Shown one piece after another: positions 15,595 to 24,127 of a DNA stretch of 32,234 nt. Every line of letters begins with the position of its first letter. Position 1 is the stretch's first letter. Under the pieces are notes generated by a model, which worked only from the letters and a program-made list of their open reading frames with translations, searched no databases and was not told the origin of the DNA. This stretch comes from Hyphomicrobiales bacterium (lineage in GTDB: Bacteria; Pseudomonadota; Alphaproteobacteria; Rhizobiales; Beijerinckiaceae). The position numbers and the translations under genes are program-made. The DNA is taken from positions 1 through 32,234 of the forward strand of contig UBZM01000001.1 in the NCBI GenBank assembly GCA_900470095.1, given 5' to 3'.

Positions 15595-16791
15595 ATGTCG
15601 AACCTTGATCAAATTGGCCTGCCTGCAACCGATCATCCGGCACGCATTCCGCTCGCGGCCTACGTCTTATGCCTGTGCATCGGCATTGTCGGCGCGAACT
15701 CTTTGGCTCTGGGGCCGATCGCGCCGCGTGTCGCGGAGAGCTTCATGGTGTCGGTACCCGCCGTGATGTCGGCCTCGGCCGTGTTCGGGATCGGCACCGC
15801 CGCGAGCGCCCTGTTCCTGGCCGGGGCGATCGACCGTTTCGGAGCCGGCCGGACGTTGCGGGGTGCATTGCTGCTCTTTGCACTTGCGCTCGCCGGCTGC
15901 GCTGCCGCGCCGGGGCTCGCCATCTTCGTCGGCGCGCAGTTCGTCGCCGGGATCGCCGCGGGGCTCGCCTTGCCCGCGATCTATACGCTGGCTGCGGTCG
16001 CGGCACCGCCAGGCCGGGAGAGCGATACGCTCGGCGTCGTCCTCTCCGGTTGGATCTTGAGCATGGTGGCAGGCGTGTCGCTCTCCGCTGTCCTCGCCGA
16101 TGCAGCGGGCTGGCGCGTCGTCTATGCCGCTGTCTTCGTCGCGACGCTTCTGTCCTTCGCTGCGGCGGCCGGGCCGATGGCGCTTGCCCCGCGGCGCTCG
16201 GCCTCGGTGCAGTCGCCCCTCTCGGCGCTGCAAGTGCCGGGCATTGCGCCACGGCTCGTGGCTTGCGTCGCCTTCATGATCTCGTTCTACGGTGTCTATG
16301 CCTATATCGGCGATCACCTGCACCGAGGCCTCGGCCTGCCGCTCGGCGCCAATGGCCTTCTGGCGCTCAGCTATGGCCTTGGCTTCGGCGCGGCGGCCTT
16401 TCTGGACCGGCTGATCGACCGTTTCGGTCCCGGTTGGCTGTTGCCGGCGCTCTTTCTGGCGGTCGGCGCCATCTACCTTGCGATGGCCGCGGCATCCAGC
16501 ACGCGCTACGGCCTGTTCGGTATCGCCTTCGTCTGGGGGCTGGCCAATCACGTGGCGTTGAACGCGCTGATCGTCAGCCTCGGCTCGCTCGATCCGACCC
16601 GGCGCGGGGCGATCATGGGCCTCAACAGCGGCGTGACCTATCTTTCGCTTTTCGCCGGCACGGCCGCATTTGGGCCGCTCTACGATCATGCCGGGTTCGC
16701 GGCGCTGGCAGTGGCGGCTGCCGCCCTGATGCTTGGGGCGACGCTCGCTGCCGCGCTGGCGCGGCGCGCGTCGGCGCCCCCCAAAGCATGA
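15595..16791 (+). CDS. MFS transporter, drug:proton-antiporter-like exporter
   Basis: Inner-membrane permease of the major facilitator superfamily, 398 residues with about twelve hydrophobic spans. FLAGAIDRFGAGRTLRGAL after the second span is the MFS motif A loop, and a related sequence, LDRLIDRFGPGWLLPAL, appears in the second half, as expected from the internal duplication. LGVVLSGWILSMVAGVSLSAVL resembles motif C of the 12-span DHA1 exporters. ATG 15595 has GAAGGA almost abutting it, an unusually tight spacing, so the start is uncertain by a few codons. Divergence from an Lrp-type gene suggests export of an amino acid or related metabolite; the substrate is unknown. Confidence 0.88.
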   Translation: MSNLDQIGLPATDHPARIPLAAYVLCLCIGIVGANSLALGPIAPRVAESFMVSVPAVMSASAVFGIGTAASALFLAGAIDRFGAGRTLRGALLLFALALAGCAAAPGLAIFVGAQFVAGIAAGLALPAIYTLAAVAAPPGRESDTLGVVLSGWILSMVAGVSLSAVLADAAGWRVVYAAVFVATLLSFAAAAGPMALAPRRSASVQSPLSALQVPGIAPRLVACVAFMISFYGVYAYIGDHLHRGLGLPLGANGLLALSYGLGFGAAAFLDRLIDRFGPGWLLPALFLAVGAIYLAMAAASSTRYGLFGIAFVWGLANHVALNALIVSLGSLDPTRRGAIMGLNSGVTYLSLFAGTAAFGPLYDHAGFAALAVAAAALMLGATLAAALARRASAPPKA

Positions 16792-16807
16792 GCCTCGAGG
16801 TGGATGC

Positions 16808-17932
16808 CTACATCAGGATCACATGGCGGATCGTGCGGCCCTCGGCCAGCGCGTCAAAACCCTCGTTGATCTCGTCGAGACTGCTCGTGCTGGTCAACAG
16901 CTTGTCGACCGGCAGCTTGCCGCGCTGGTAGAGGTCGATGAAGCGCGGGATGTCGCGGCCGGGGATGCAGCTCCCGACATAGGATCCCTTCAGGGTCCGC
17001 TCCTCGCCGACCAGCTTGACCGGAGCGAGCGCGAGCGTGTGGGCCGGGTTTGCGAGGCCAGCCGTGGTCGTCGTGCCGCCGCGCCGGGTGATCTGATAGG
17101 CGAGGTCGAGTGCCTTGACCGAGCCGGCCATCTCCAGCCCGTGGTCGACGCCGCCCTTGGTCGCCGCCCGGATCGCCTCGACGACGCCGGGATCGCCGGC
17201 ATTGAACGTGTCGGTCGCGCCAAGCTCGCGGGCGATCCGGAGCTTGTCCTCGGAGAGGTCGACCGCGATCACGCGGGACGCGCCGCAGGCGACTGCCCCC
17301 AGCAGCGCGCTCAGCCCGACGCCGCCAAGGCCGACGACGGCGACTGTCTCGCCGGCGCGGATCTTCGCCGTATTCACGGCGGCGCCGACCCCGGTCAGCA
17401 CCGCGCAGCCGAACAGCGCCGCGATCTCGTGCGGGATATCGGCCTCGATCTTCACCAGGGAGTAGCGCGAGATCACCGCATGTTCGGCAAAGGCCGAGAC
17501 GCCGACATGATGGTTCACCGCCCGGCCATTGGCCGAGAGCCTGCGCCCGCCGCCGAGCAGTTCGCCTGCGCCATTGGCCGCATTGCCGGGCTCGCACAGG
17601 GCAGGGCGGCCCTCGCTGCAGGGCGCGCAGTGGCCGCAGGACGGCACGAAGACCATGATGACGCGGTCGCCCGCCTTCAGGTCCTGCACGCCGGGGCCGG
17701 GCTCGACGACCTCGCCGGCCGCCTCATGGCCGAGCACCATCGGCACTGGGCGCGGCCGGTTGCCGTCGATCACCGAGAGGTCGGAATGGCAGAGCCCGGC
17801 GGCCCGCACGCGGACCAGGACCTCGCCCGGGCCGGGTGGCGCGAGCTCGATCTCCTCGATCGCAAGCGGCCTGGAGCGTGCATAGGGCGCGGCGACGGGG
17901 CTGGCATTCAGGACGGCGGCGCGGATCTTCAC
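16808..17932 (-). CDS. Zinc-dependent alcohol dehydrogenase (MDR, class III-like)
   Basis: Cytoplasmic NAD-dependent dehydrogenase of the zinc MDR family. I place the start at GTG 17932 (MKIRAAVLNASP), because GAGGAA lies six bases before it; a TTG at 18001 would add 23 unconserved residues. The mature length is 374. Catalytic zinc ligands lie in GLCHSDLSVIDG (Cys48), LGHEAAGEV (His69) and LFGCAVLTGVG (Cys about 174). The structural zinc loop, CGHCAPCSEGRPALC, has all four Cys (99, 102, 105, 113). The NAD fold shows VVGLGGVGLSAL and then VIAVDLSEDKL. It follows a LysR gene on the same strand by 83 bases, so it may be a target of that regulator. Alcohol or formaldehyde-adduct substrates are possible. 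Confidence 0.92.
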   Translation of the reverse strand: MKIRAAVLNASPVAAPYARSRPLAIEEIELAPPGPGEVLVRVRAAGLCHSDLSVIDGNRPRPVPMVLGHEAAGEVVEPGPGVQDLKAGDRVIMVFVPSCGHCAPCSEGRPALCEPGNAANGAGELLGGGRRLSANGRAVNHHVGVSAFAEHAVISRYSLVKIEADIPHEIAALFGCAVLTGVGAAVNTAKIRAGETVAVVGLGGVGLSALLGAVACGASRVIAVDLSEDKLRIARELGATDTFNAGDPGVVEAIRAATKGGVDHGLEMAGSVKALDLAYQITRRGGTTTTAGLANPAHTLALAPVKLVGEERTLKGSYVGSCIPGRDIPRFIDLYQRGKLPVDKLLTSTSSLDEINEGFDALAEGRTIRHVILM

Positions 17933-18015
17933 GGGCGTTTCCTCGGGCAGGCTGAGTTCTATGGCCGGTGTGAAGGTCGGGCGCGATGCGACCCCTGTCA
18001 AAGAGGAAATCGCGA

Positions 18016-18978
18016 TCAGCCGTATAAGGCCGGGCGATCACCGTCCTCCCCCAGCGTCGCCGTCCAGGTTTCGTCGGCCACAAGCCCGCGCAGGATCTCC
18101 CAGGAGAGCTGGCCGATGGCGCGCGCCGCAGCCGGCATCGGGCGCTCGGTCGAGTAGGCGAGATAGACCTTGCGATGGAGGGCAGGCCGGTCGATCCCCC
18201 AGGTCTGGAAGATGCCGGCCCTCGCCTGAGCGCTGACCGCCATGCGGGGCAGGATGCCGTAGCCCAGCCCGCGCTCCGCCAGCCGCTTGATCTGCGAGTA
18301 GGATTCGATCTCGATCGCCGGGTTGATCGTGGCGTGGACGCCAAGCGCGGCCTCGTCGATCTGGTCGCGCAGCCCGTGCCCCTGGCCTGGAAGGATGAGA
18401 TCGAGCCCGGCGGCCTCGGTCAGGCTGACGGTGCCGCCGGCTGGTGCCGCGACAGCATTCAGCGATGGCGCTCCGAACAGGCAGAGCTCTTCGGTCAGGA
18501 CATGGTGGATGCCGAGCCCCTTGGGGTCGGAGGTCGAGTAGATCACGGCCAGGTCGACCTCGCCACGGCGCAGCCAGTCGAGCACGAAGCCGCTCATCGC
18601 CTCGGCGATGCGGATGCGCACGGCTGGGTAGCGCTCCCGCGCCGCCTCGATGAGCGGCACGCTGAACTGTTCGCTGACGGTGCCTGGCAGGCCGATGCGG
18701 ACCTCGCCGCCCGGCGCGGCTGAAACGCCGCGCACGCTGTCGCGCAGCTCTGCGAATTCAGCGAGGATGGAGCGGGCCCGCGCCAGCAGGCGCTCGCCCG
18801 CTTCGGTCGGAATGACACCGCGCGTGCCGCGATGCAGGAGCGGCACGCCGAGCTCGTCTTCCATATGGCGCAGATGCTGGCTGAGCGCCGGCTGGGCAAC
18901 GCGCAGCTTGGTCGCAGCCTTCGAGAACGAGCCCTGTTCGACGATCGCGGTGAAATAGCGGAGCTGGCGCAGATCCAT
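18016..18978 (-). CDS. LysR-family transcriptional regulator
   Basis: DNA-binding activator or repressor with a periplasmic-binding-like effector domain. It has 320 residues from ATG 18978; the open frame extends 55 codons upstream without family similarity. The helix-turn-helix is the standard MDLRQLRYFTAIVEQGSFS followed by AATKLRVAQPALSQHLRHME and LGVPLLHRGTRGVIPTEAG. The effector domain begins GEVRIGLPGTVSEQF and includes AERGLGYGILPRMAV. The layout is close to the CysB/NAC-like LTTRs. It precedes the zinc alcohol dehydrogenase on the same strand and diverges from a Tat-exported MBL-fold gene; either could be its target. Confidence 0.93.
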   Translation of the reverse strand: MDLRQLRYFTAIVEQGSFSKAATKLRVAQPALSQHLRHMEDELGVPLLHRGTRGVIPTEAGERLLARARSILAEFAELRDSVRGVSAAPGGEVRIGLPGTVSEQFSVPLIEAARERYPAVRIRIAEAMSGFVLDWLRRGEVDLAVIYSTSDPKGLGIHHVLTEELCLFGAPSLNAVAAPAGGTVSLTEAAGLDLILPGQGHGLRDQIDEAALGVHATINPAIEIESYSQIKRLAERGLGYGILPRMAVSAQARAGIFQTWGIDRPALHRKVYLAYSTERPMPAAARAIGQLSWEILRGLVADETWTATLGEDGDRPALYG

Positions 18979-19329
18979 CGCGGCTTCATCTCTCCCGGCG
19001 ACCCATGAATGAGCGCCGCATGGTGGTAGCGTCCGCGGCGCGCGAAGGCCAGAGCTGGCAGGGCGATGCAACGGCCAAGCCGCGCCGCGATGCGCAGCGA
19101 AGTTCCATGAAATCAGCGCCTTGTCGTGCAGTCCCTGAAACACTCTCGCCGGGGGCGCCCAAGCTTTCGGTTATGCGCGCCAGAGCGAAGCCTTATTGGC
19201 CGTCACGCAACGGCACGTGCATCCTCCCGGTGTGGCGTGGGCTGGAGGCTTTCTTCAAGGACGCCTCATCCGGAACGCCCAGCAGCAACCGGCGCCAGAC
19301 GCCGGATGGTCACGTTCAGGAGGAATGCC
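18979..19329. other. Divergent intergenic region between LysR and MBL-fold genes; no gene
   Basis: These 351 bases hold no convincing coding frame. A small hairpin CCGGCG-CCAGA-CGCCGG (19289-19305) lies just before the AGGAGGA Shine-Dalgarno (19318-19324) of the MBL gene and could affect its translation. I found no clear T-N11-A LysR dyad here. Confidence 0.6.
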
Positions 19330-20328
19330 ATGTCCAGGGATCTGATCTTGCCGAGCCTTGCCAGCCGCCGCGGTTTTCTAGGCGGCGCTGCCGCGCTGGC
19401 TGCGGGGGCGACACTGCCGATGGGCGCCACGTCCTTCGCCAAGGCGCCGCTCTCCAACAATCAGGCGCCCTATTTCTACCGTTTCATGCTTGGCTCGTCC
19501 GAGGTGACGGTCATCTCCGACGGGCCGCTGCCGCTCGGGGACCCCGGCACCAACTTCGTCGGCGTGTCGAAGGACGAAGTCTACAGGATGCTGGAGACGA
19601 ATTTCCTGCCGAAGGACAATGTCGTCCTCGAGCAGAATGTCCCGGTGGTGAATTTCGGCGACCGGCTGGTGATGTTCGACACCGGCATGGGCTTCTCGAA
19701 GGCCTTCGGTCCGACGACCGGGCGTCTGCAGAAGAGCCTGCAGGAAGCCGGCATCAAGCCCGCGGATATCGACGCCATCGTCTGCAGCCACGCCCATATC
19801 GACCATATCGGCGGCATCTGTACGGCAGACGGCAAGGCCAATTTCCCCAATGCGCAGATTTATATCAGCCAGATCGATTTCGATTTCTGGACGGACGAGG
19901 GCAAGCTCGGCTCGCCTCTCAAGGCCTTCGTCGAACACGCGCGCGCCAATCTTCTGCCGGTGCGCGATCGCATCGTCTTCTTCAGGGATGGGCAGGAGTT
20001 CCTGCCGGGCATCCAGGCCATCGCGGCGCCGGGGCACACCGCCGGGCACCACATCTTCATGGTGTCCTCAGGCGGAAAGACCTTCGCGTTCCTCGGCGAT
20101 CTGACCCACCACGCGGTGCTGCTGCTCGAGAAGCCGCTGATGGAATTCGCCTATGACAGCGACCCAAAGCAGGCCGCGCAGTCGCGCGTGAAGCTGCTCG
20201 GCATGCTGGCGGCCAACAAGACACCCGTCATGTCCTATCACTTTGCGTGGCCGGGTTTCGGTAATCTGGCCAAGGCAGGCGATGGCTACCGTTATTTCGC
20301 CGCACCGATGGACATGCTGCGTGGGTGA
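19330..20328 (+). CDS. Tat-exported metallo-beta-lactamase-fold hydrolase
   Basis: Exported zinc hydrolase of the MBL fold, 332 residues. ATG 19330 follows AGGAGGA (19318-19324). The N-terminus carries a twin-arginine signal, SRRGFLGGAAALAAGATLP, so the folded, metal-loaded protein should go to the periplasm. Metal ligands: SHAHIDH (154-159, the HxHxDH motif), APGHTAGHH, FLGDLTHH and a final His in SYHFAWPG. FDTGMGFSKAF and NVPVVNFGDRLVMFDTG match the lactonase/MBL core. No catalytic alternative is visible. Family members include lactonases and quorum-quenching enzymes, but a specific substrate cannot be assigned. It stands alone, divergent from LysR. Confidence 0.87.
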   Translation: MSRDLILPSLASRRGFLGGAAALAAGATLPMGATSFAKAPLSNNQAPYFYRFMLGSSEVTVISDGPLPLGDPGTNFVGVSKDEVYRMLETNFLPKDNVVLEQNVPVVNFGDRLVMFDTGMGFSKAFGPTTGRLQKSLQEAGIKPADIDAIVCSHAHIDHIGGICTADGKANFPNAQIYISQIDFDFWTDEGKLGSPLKAFVEHARANLLPVRDRIVFFRDGQEFLPGIQAIAAPGHTAGHHIFMVSSGGKTFAFLGDLTHHAVLLLEKPLMEFAYDSDPKQAAQSRVKLLGMLAANKTPVMSYHFAWPGFGNLAKAGDGYRYFAAPMDMLRG

Positions 20329-20439
20329 GTGAGCTGCGCTGCGGTGCTCCTCCCCGCTGCGGCGCCTCACCGGGGCCGGGGTCTGCACGAATGCTTCGGC
20401 CTTCGCGCAGGCTCCGGCCTTCCCTTGCGGCCGGGCCCT

Positions 20440-22314
20440 TCAGTCCCGCAGGGGGCGGGGCACCGTCACCGGGCGTGCCTCGCGGGCCTGGGCGGCAAGG
20501 CGCATCGGCGCATTGACCGCGCCAAAACCGGAATAGCCGCCGCGGCGCTCGACGATCTCGAAGAAGAAGCGCTGGGCGAAGACATGGGTGTAGACCTGCA
20601 GGAACTCGGCCTCGCCGTCGCGGTCGTAGAGAATGTGGTGCTCGCGCAGCCTGTCGATGAAGGCGGGCTCAAGCCCATGCCTGGCTTCCAGGTCGTCGTA
20701 GTAGTTCTCGGGGATGTCGAGGAAGGACAATCCTGCGGCCCGCATCGCCGTGACCGCGGCAAAGATGTCGGGCGCGCTGAAGGCGATATGCTGCACGCCC
20801 GAGCCGAAATGCTCGGAAACGAAGCGTGAGGAGAGCGTCCGCGTCGACTGCGAACCGTTGAGCACGAAACGGACCGCACCGTCACCGCTGATGATCGGCC
20901 GGCTCGAGACCAGTCCGGCGGGATCGGCGACGTCGGTCTGCTGGATGCGCTCCAATGCGAAGAGCGAGGTATAGAACAGCAGCCAGGACAGCATCTCCTC
21001 GTAGTCCATCGATTGCGAGATGTGGTCGACGCTGGCCAGGAGGGCGGGAGAGGGCGCTGACGCATCTGCGGCTGCGATGAACTCCTTTTCCCAGACATGG
21101 CCGAGTTCGCCCTTGGGCTCGGTGAAGTAGAACAGCGCGCCGCCGACGCCGCGGATCGCCGGAATATGCATCTCGCCGGGTGCAACCGGCTGCTCAAAGG
21201 CTGCGATCCTGAGCTGCTTTGCCCGCGCCATGGCCTGCGCCACATCCGCCACCCGAAGCCCGATCGCGCAGACGCCGGGGCCGTGCATGATCGCATGCGA
21301 CTGGGCAAAACCGTCCTTCTCGGTGTTGAGCACGAGATTGATGCTGCCCTGGCTCCAGCGGGTCACCGCCTTGCTGACATGGTGCCCGGTCTGCCGGAAG
21401 CCGAGTGCGGCGAAGAGTTCCGCCAGGCTGTGGGCGGTCTCCTCGTCCAGCGCGAACTCGATGAACTCAACGGCGAGGCAGCGCGCGCGCGGCGGCAGCT
21501 CCGGCGCCACCTGGTCGGCGAGCTGGATGAGGGAGCGTATGCCGTCGCTCGCAAGCCGCCGGGCCGAGCCGGCGCGAAACTGATCGTTGAAGACCTCGAG
21601 CGAGAGCGGCCCGGAATAGCCCGTCGCCTCGACGGCCCTGACGAAATCCGCGACCGGCAGATCGCCCTGTCCGGGGAAACAGCGGAAATGCCGGCTCCAG
21701 CTCAGCACATCCATGTCCAGCGCAGGCGCATCGGCGAGCTGGACCAGGAAGATCCGATCTCCGGGGATCGTCGTGATCGGCCCCAGGGGCGAGCGCCGCG
21801 CAAGCGTGTGGAACGAGTCGAGGATCAGGCCGATGCGCGGATGGTCGGCCCGGCGCACGATCTCCCAGGCGTCACGGTAGTCATTGATATGTCGGCCCCA
21901 GGCCAGCGCCTCGAACCCGACCTTGACGCCATGCTTCTCCGCCAGCGCACCGAGCTCGCGCAGATCGGCCGCCGCACGGTCGATGCCGCCCTCGGCCTGC
22001 GGCGAGACATTGGAGCAGATCAGCATCAGCTCGGCGCCGAGCTCGTTCATGATCGCGAATTTGCGCTCGGCCCGAGCGAAGGCGCGAGCGCGCTGCGGCT
22101 CCGGCATGCCCTCGAAATCGCGGAAGGGCTGGAAGGCGGCAATGCCCAGGCCGAGATCGGCGATCATCCGGCCGACATCGCGCGGGCTGCCGTCGAAGGT
22201 CAGGAAGTCGTTCTCGAAAACCTCGACTGCATCGAAACCGGCCGCCGCAATGGCTTGCAGTTTCTCGGCAAGATCGCCGCTGAGCGAGACGGTGGCGATC
22301 GAGGTCGGTTTCAT
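20440..22314 (-). CDS. quiC: 3-dehydroshikimate dehydratase fused to an HPPD-like domain (QuiC1 type)
   Basis: Converts 3-dehydroshikimate to protocatechuate, the last step of quinate/shikimate breakdown. It has 624 residues from ATG 22314, which overlaps the stop of the preceding gene; the open frame runs on upstream as a shadow of that gene. The N-terminal TIM-barrel (about 1-270, sugar-phosphate isomerase/epimerase-like) keeps all four metal ligands in the spacing I recall for Pseudomonas QuiC1: Glu135 (VGFEALAWG), Asp166 (LILDSFH), Gln192 (FLVQLAD) and Glu240 (LSLEVFND). The C-terminal half (about 280-600) resembles 4-hydroxyphenylpyruvate dioxygenase and retains its facial triad: His431 (VDHIS), His509 (GVQHIAFS) and Glu586 (RFFFEIVERRGG). 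The second domain's activity is unknown. It is last in the LysR-Liv operon, whose role it largely defines. Confidence 0.9.
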   Translation of the reverse strand: MKPTSIATVSLSGDLAEKLQAIAAAGFDAVEVFENDFLTFDGSPRDVGRMIADLGLGIAAFQPFRDFEGMPEPQRARAFARAERKFAIMNELGAELMLICSNVSPQAEGGIDRAAADLRELGALAEKHGVKVGFEALAWGRHINDYRDAWEIVRRADHPRIGLILDSFHTLARRSPLGPITTIPGDRIFLVQLADAPALDMDVLSWSRHFRCFPGQGDLPVADFVRAVEATGYSGPLSLEVFNDQFRAGSARRLASDGIRSLIQLADQVAPELPPRARCLAVEFIEFALDEETAHSLAELFAALGFRQTGHHVSKAVTRWSQGSINLVLNTEKDGFAQSHAIMHGPGVCAIGLRVADVAQAMARAKQLRIAAFEQPVAPGEMHIPAIRGVGGALFYFTEPKGELGHVWEKEFIAAADASAPSPALLASVDHISQSMDYEEMLSWLLFYTSLFALERIQQTDVADPAGLVSSRPIISGDGAVRFVLNGSQSTRTLSSRFVSEHFGSGVQHIAFSAPDIFAAVTAMRAAGLSFLDIPENYYDDLEARHGLEPAFIDRLREHHILYDRDGEAEFLQVYTHVFAQRFFFEIVERRGGYSGFGAVNAPMRLAAQAREARPVTVPRPLRD

Positions 22315-23381
22315 GCTGCATCTGTCCCGGACAGAGCCCTGAGCGGAGCGGGCTTGACGGTTGCGCCGGTTCGGGCCGCCTCCGCAACGGCCTCGACGAC
22401 GGCCAGCGTTCGGGCGGCATCGGCTGCGCCGGTCAGCGGTGCTTCGCTGCCGCGAATGACGGCGCAGAAATGCCGGAGCTGCTCGGCCAGCGGCTCGACC
22501 GGCGCGACGCCGCGGTTCTCGTGCTGGAGCGGCTCCCACCAGCCGGCCTTGTCCTGGTAGTGCCAGAAATCGAGCTTGGGCAAGGCCAGCGAGCATTCGC
22601 TGCCGGCGATCAGGTAACAATGGCCCTCGCGCTGCGGATAGGCCTTGTTTTCGCCGGAGCTGAGCTCCCAGCTCCAGGGCGAGGGCGTTGCGTCCGAGAC
22701 GGTTGCGGTGCCGAGCGCGCCATTGCTGAAGCGGAAGATCAGGGCGGCGGTGTCCTCGACGGCAAAGCCGCGTGTCGCGTTGGAGGTGATGGCCTGCACG
22801 CTCTCGATCTCGCCGCAGATGAAGCGGAGATTGTCGATGTCGTGGATCAGGTTGATCAGCACCGGCCCACCGCCCGGCTCGCGCCGCCAGGCGACGTCGA
22901 AATAGTCGTCCGGCTTCTTGATGAGGAACAGCGCATTGACGGCAACCAGCCGGCCGATGCCGCCTTCGCTGACGATCCTTCGCGCCGATTTGACGATCGG
23001 GTTGTGACGGCGGTGATGACCGGCGAGCACGGCGACACCCGTGCGCGCCTGTGCATCGACGAGCCTTTGCGCCGCAGCGACGCTCTCGGCCAGCGGCTTC
23101 TCGACCAGAACCGGCACGCCGGCCTCGAGGCAATCGATCGCGCCCGGAACATGCAGCGCATTCGGCGTCGCGATGATGGCGCCGTCCGGCTTCATCGCAG
23201 CCAGCATCTCATGCTGCGACGGGAACCAACGCAGATTCCGCTCGGCCGCGATCGCCTTCGCCGCCTCGGTCGGGTCGCAGATGGCGGCCAGCACGCATTC
23301 CGCCGAGGCCTCGATGCGCAGGAGATGGGCGCGGCCGATCAGGCCGGCGCCGACGAGCGCGATTTGGAGAGGTTTGCTCAT
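22311..23381 (-). CDS. Gfo/Idh/MocA-family NAD(P)-dependent oxidoreductase
   Basis: Cytoplasmic dehydrogenase of the inositol/glucose-fructose oxidoreductase family, 356 residues. The N-terminal Rossmann fold shows IALVGAGLIGRAH, then DGAIIATPNALH and the conserved VLVEKPLAES with the active-site Lys. In the C-terminal domain, GHHRRHNP and GGGPVLINLIHDIDNL carry the catalytic-region Asp/His set. Its start overlaps the LivF stop by four bases and its stop overlaps the quiC start by four bases, so it is translated together with both. In this setting it may oxidise quinate or shikimate to the 3-dehydro form, replacing the truncated AroE homologue upstream; that is inference. A different cyclitol substrate is possible. 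Confidence 0.88.
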   Translation of the reverse strand: MSKPLQIALVGAGLIGRAHLLRIEASAECVLAAICDPTEAAKAIAAERNLRWFPSQHEMLAAMKPDGAIIATPNALHVPGAIDCLEAGVPVLVEKPLAESVAAAQRLVDAQARTGVAVLAGHHRRHNPIVKSARRIVSEGGIGRLVAVNALFLIKKPDDYFDVAWRREPGGGPVLINLIHDIDNLRFICGEIESVQAITSNATRGFAVEDTAALIFRFSNGALGTATVSDATPSPWSWELSSGENKAYPQREGHCYLIAGSECSLALPKLDFWHYQDKAGWWEPLQHENRGVAPVEPLAEQLRHFCAVIRGSEAPLTGAADAARTLAVVEAVAEAARTGATVKPAPLRALSGTDAA

Positions 23382-24115
23382 GCGGCCTCCGTCATGGCGC
23401 CGCCGAGGAAGAGCTGGCCGACGCGCGGATCGGCGAGGATGTCGGCGGCTGGTCCCTGCATCCTGGTCTGGCCCAGCTCCAGCACAAGCCCTTCATCGGA
23501 GATCTCCAGCGCCGAGCGCGCATTCTGCTCGACCATCAGGATCGTGACGCCGCGCGTGCGCAGGTCCTGCAGGATGCCGAAGGTCTCCTGCACCATCATC
23601 GGCGAAAGCCCGATCGAGGGTTCGTCGATCAGCACGAGCTTGGGGTCGAGCAGGAGTCCGCGCACGATCTCCAGCTGCTTCTGCTCGCCGCCCGAGAGGA
23701 TGGACGCCTGCTGGTCGGCCTTGCGGCGCAGCGCCGGAAAGCGATCGAGCGCGGCTTCGAGCCGCTTCGGCATATCGGTGATGCGCGAGCCTGCCGCGAC
23801 GGCGCCGAGCTCGATATTGTGGCGCACGGAGAGCTCCGGGAAGATGTTGCGTCCCTGCGGCACATAGCAGATGCCGGCCTCCAGCAGCTTGCGCTGGTTC
23901 CAATGGGTGATCTCGGTGCCGTCCAACCGGATATGGCCTTCGCGGACCTTGAGCAGGCCGAAGATCGCCTTGAACACGGTCGACTTGCCGGCGCCATTGG
24001 GGCCGATCACCGTGGTGATGGCGGCGCGCCGGATTTTGAAGGTCGTGCCGTTCAGGATGGTCATGGCGCCATAGCCGCCGACCACGCCGTCGAGTTCGAG
24101 GATATGGGCGTCCAT
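23378..24115 (-). CDS. Liv-type ABC importer ATPase LivF (system 2)
   Basis: Cytoplasmic ATPase, 245 residues. Walker A is IGPNGAGKST, the Q-loop region is ICYVPQGRNIFPELSV (typical LivF), the signature is ILSGGEQKQLEI, and Walker B is LVLIDEPSIGLSP. The switch reads MVEQNARSAL with the Gln usual in LivF. It starts 12 bases after the LivG stop and overlaps the oxidoreductase start by four bases. It pairs with LivG of the same operon. Confidence 0.93.
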   Translation of the reverse strand: MDAHILELDGVVGGYGAMTILNGTTFKIRRAAITTVIGPNGAGKSTVFKAIFGLLKVREGHIRLDGTEITHWNQRKLLEAGICYVPQGRNIFPELSVRHNIELGAVAAGSRITDMPKRLEAALDRFPALRRKADQQASILSGGEQKQLEIVRGLLLDPKLVLIDEPSIGLSPMMVQETFGILQDLRTRGVTILMVEQNARSALEISDEGLVLELGQTRMQGPAADILADPRVGQLFLGGAMTEAA

Positions 24116-24127
24116 TCCAGTCGCTCC

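Noticed and set aside
20440..23133. One 897-residue minus-strand frame covering quiC and much of the upstream gene.
   Set aside because: The first 273 residues are arginine-rich shadow sequence of the Gfo/Idh/MocA gene; family similarity begins at ATG 22314, which overlaps that gene's stop.
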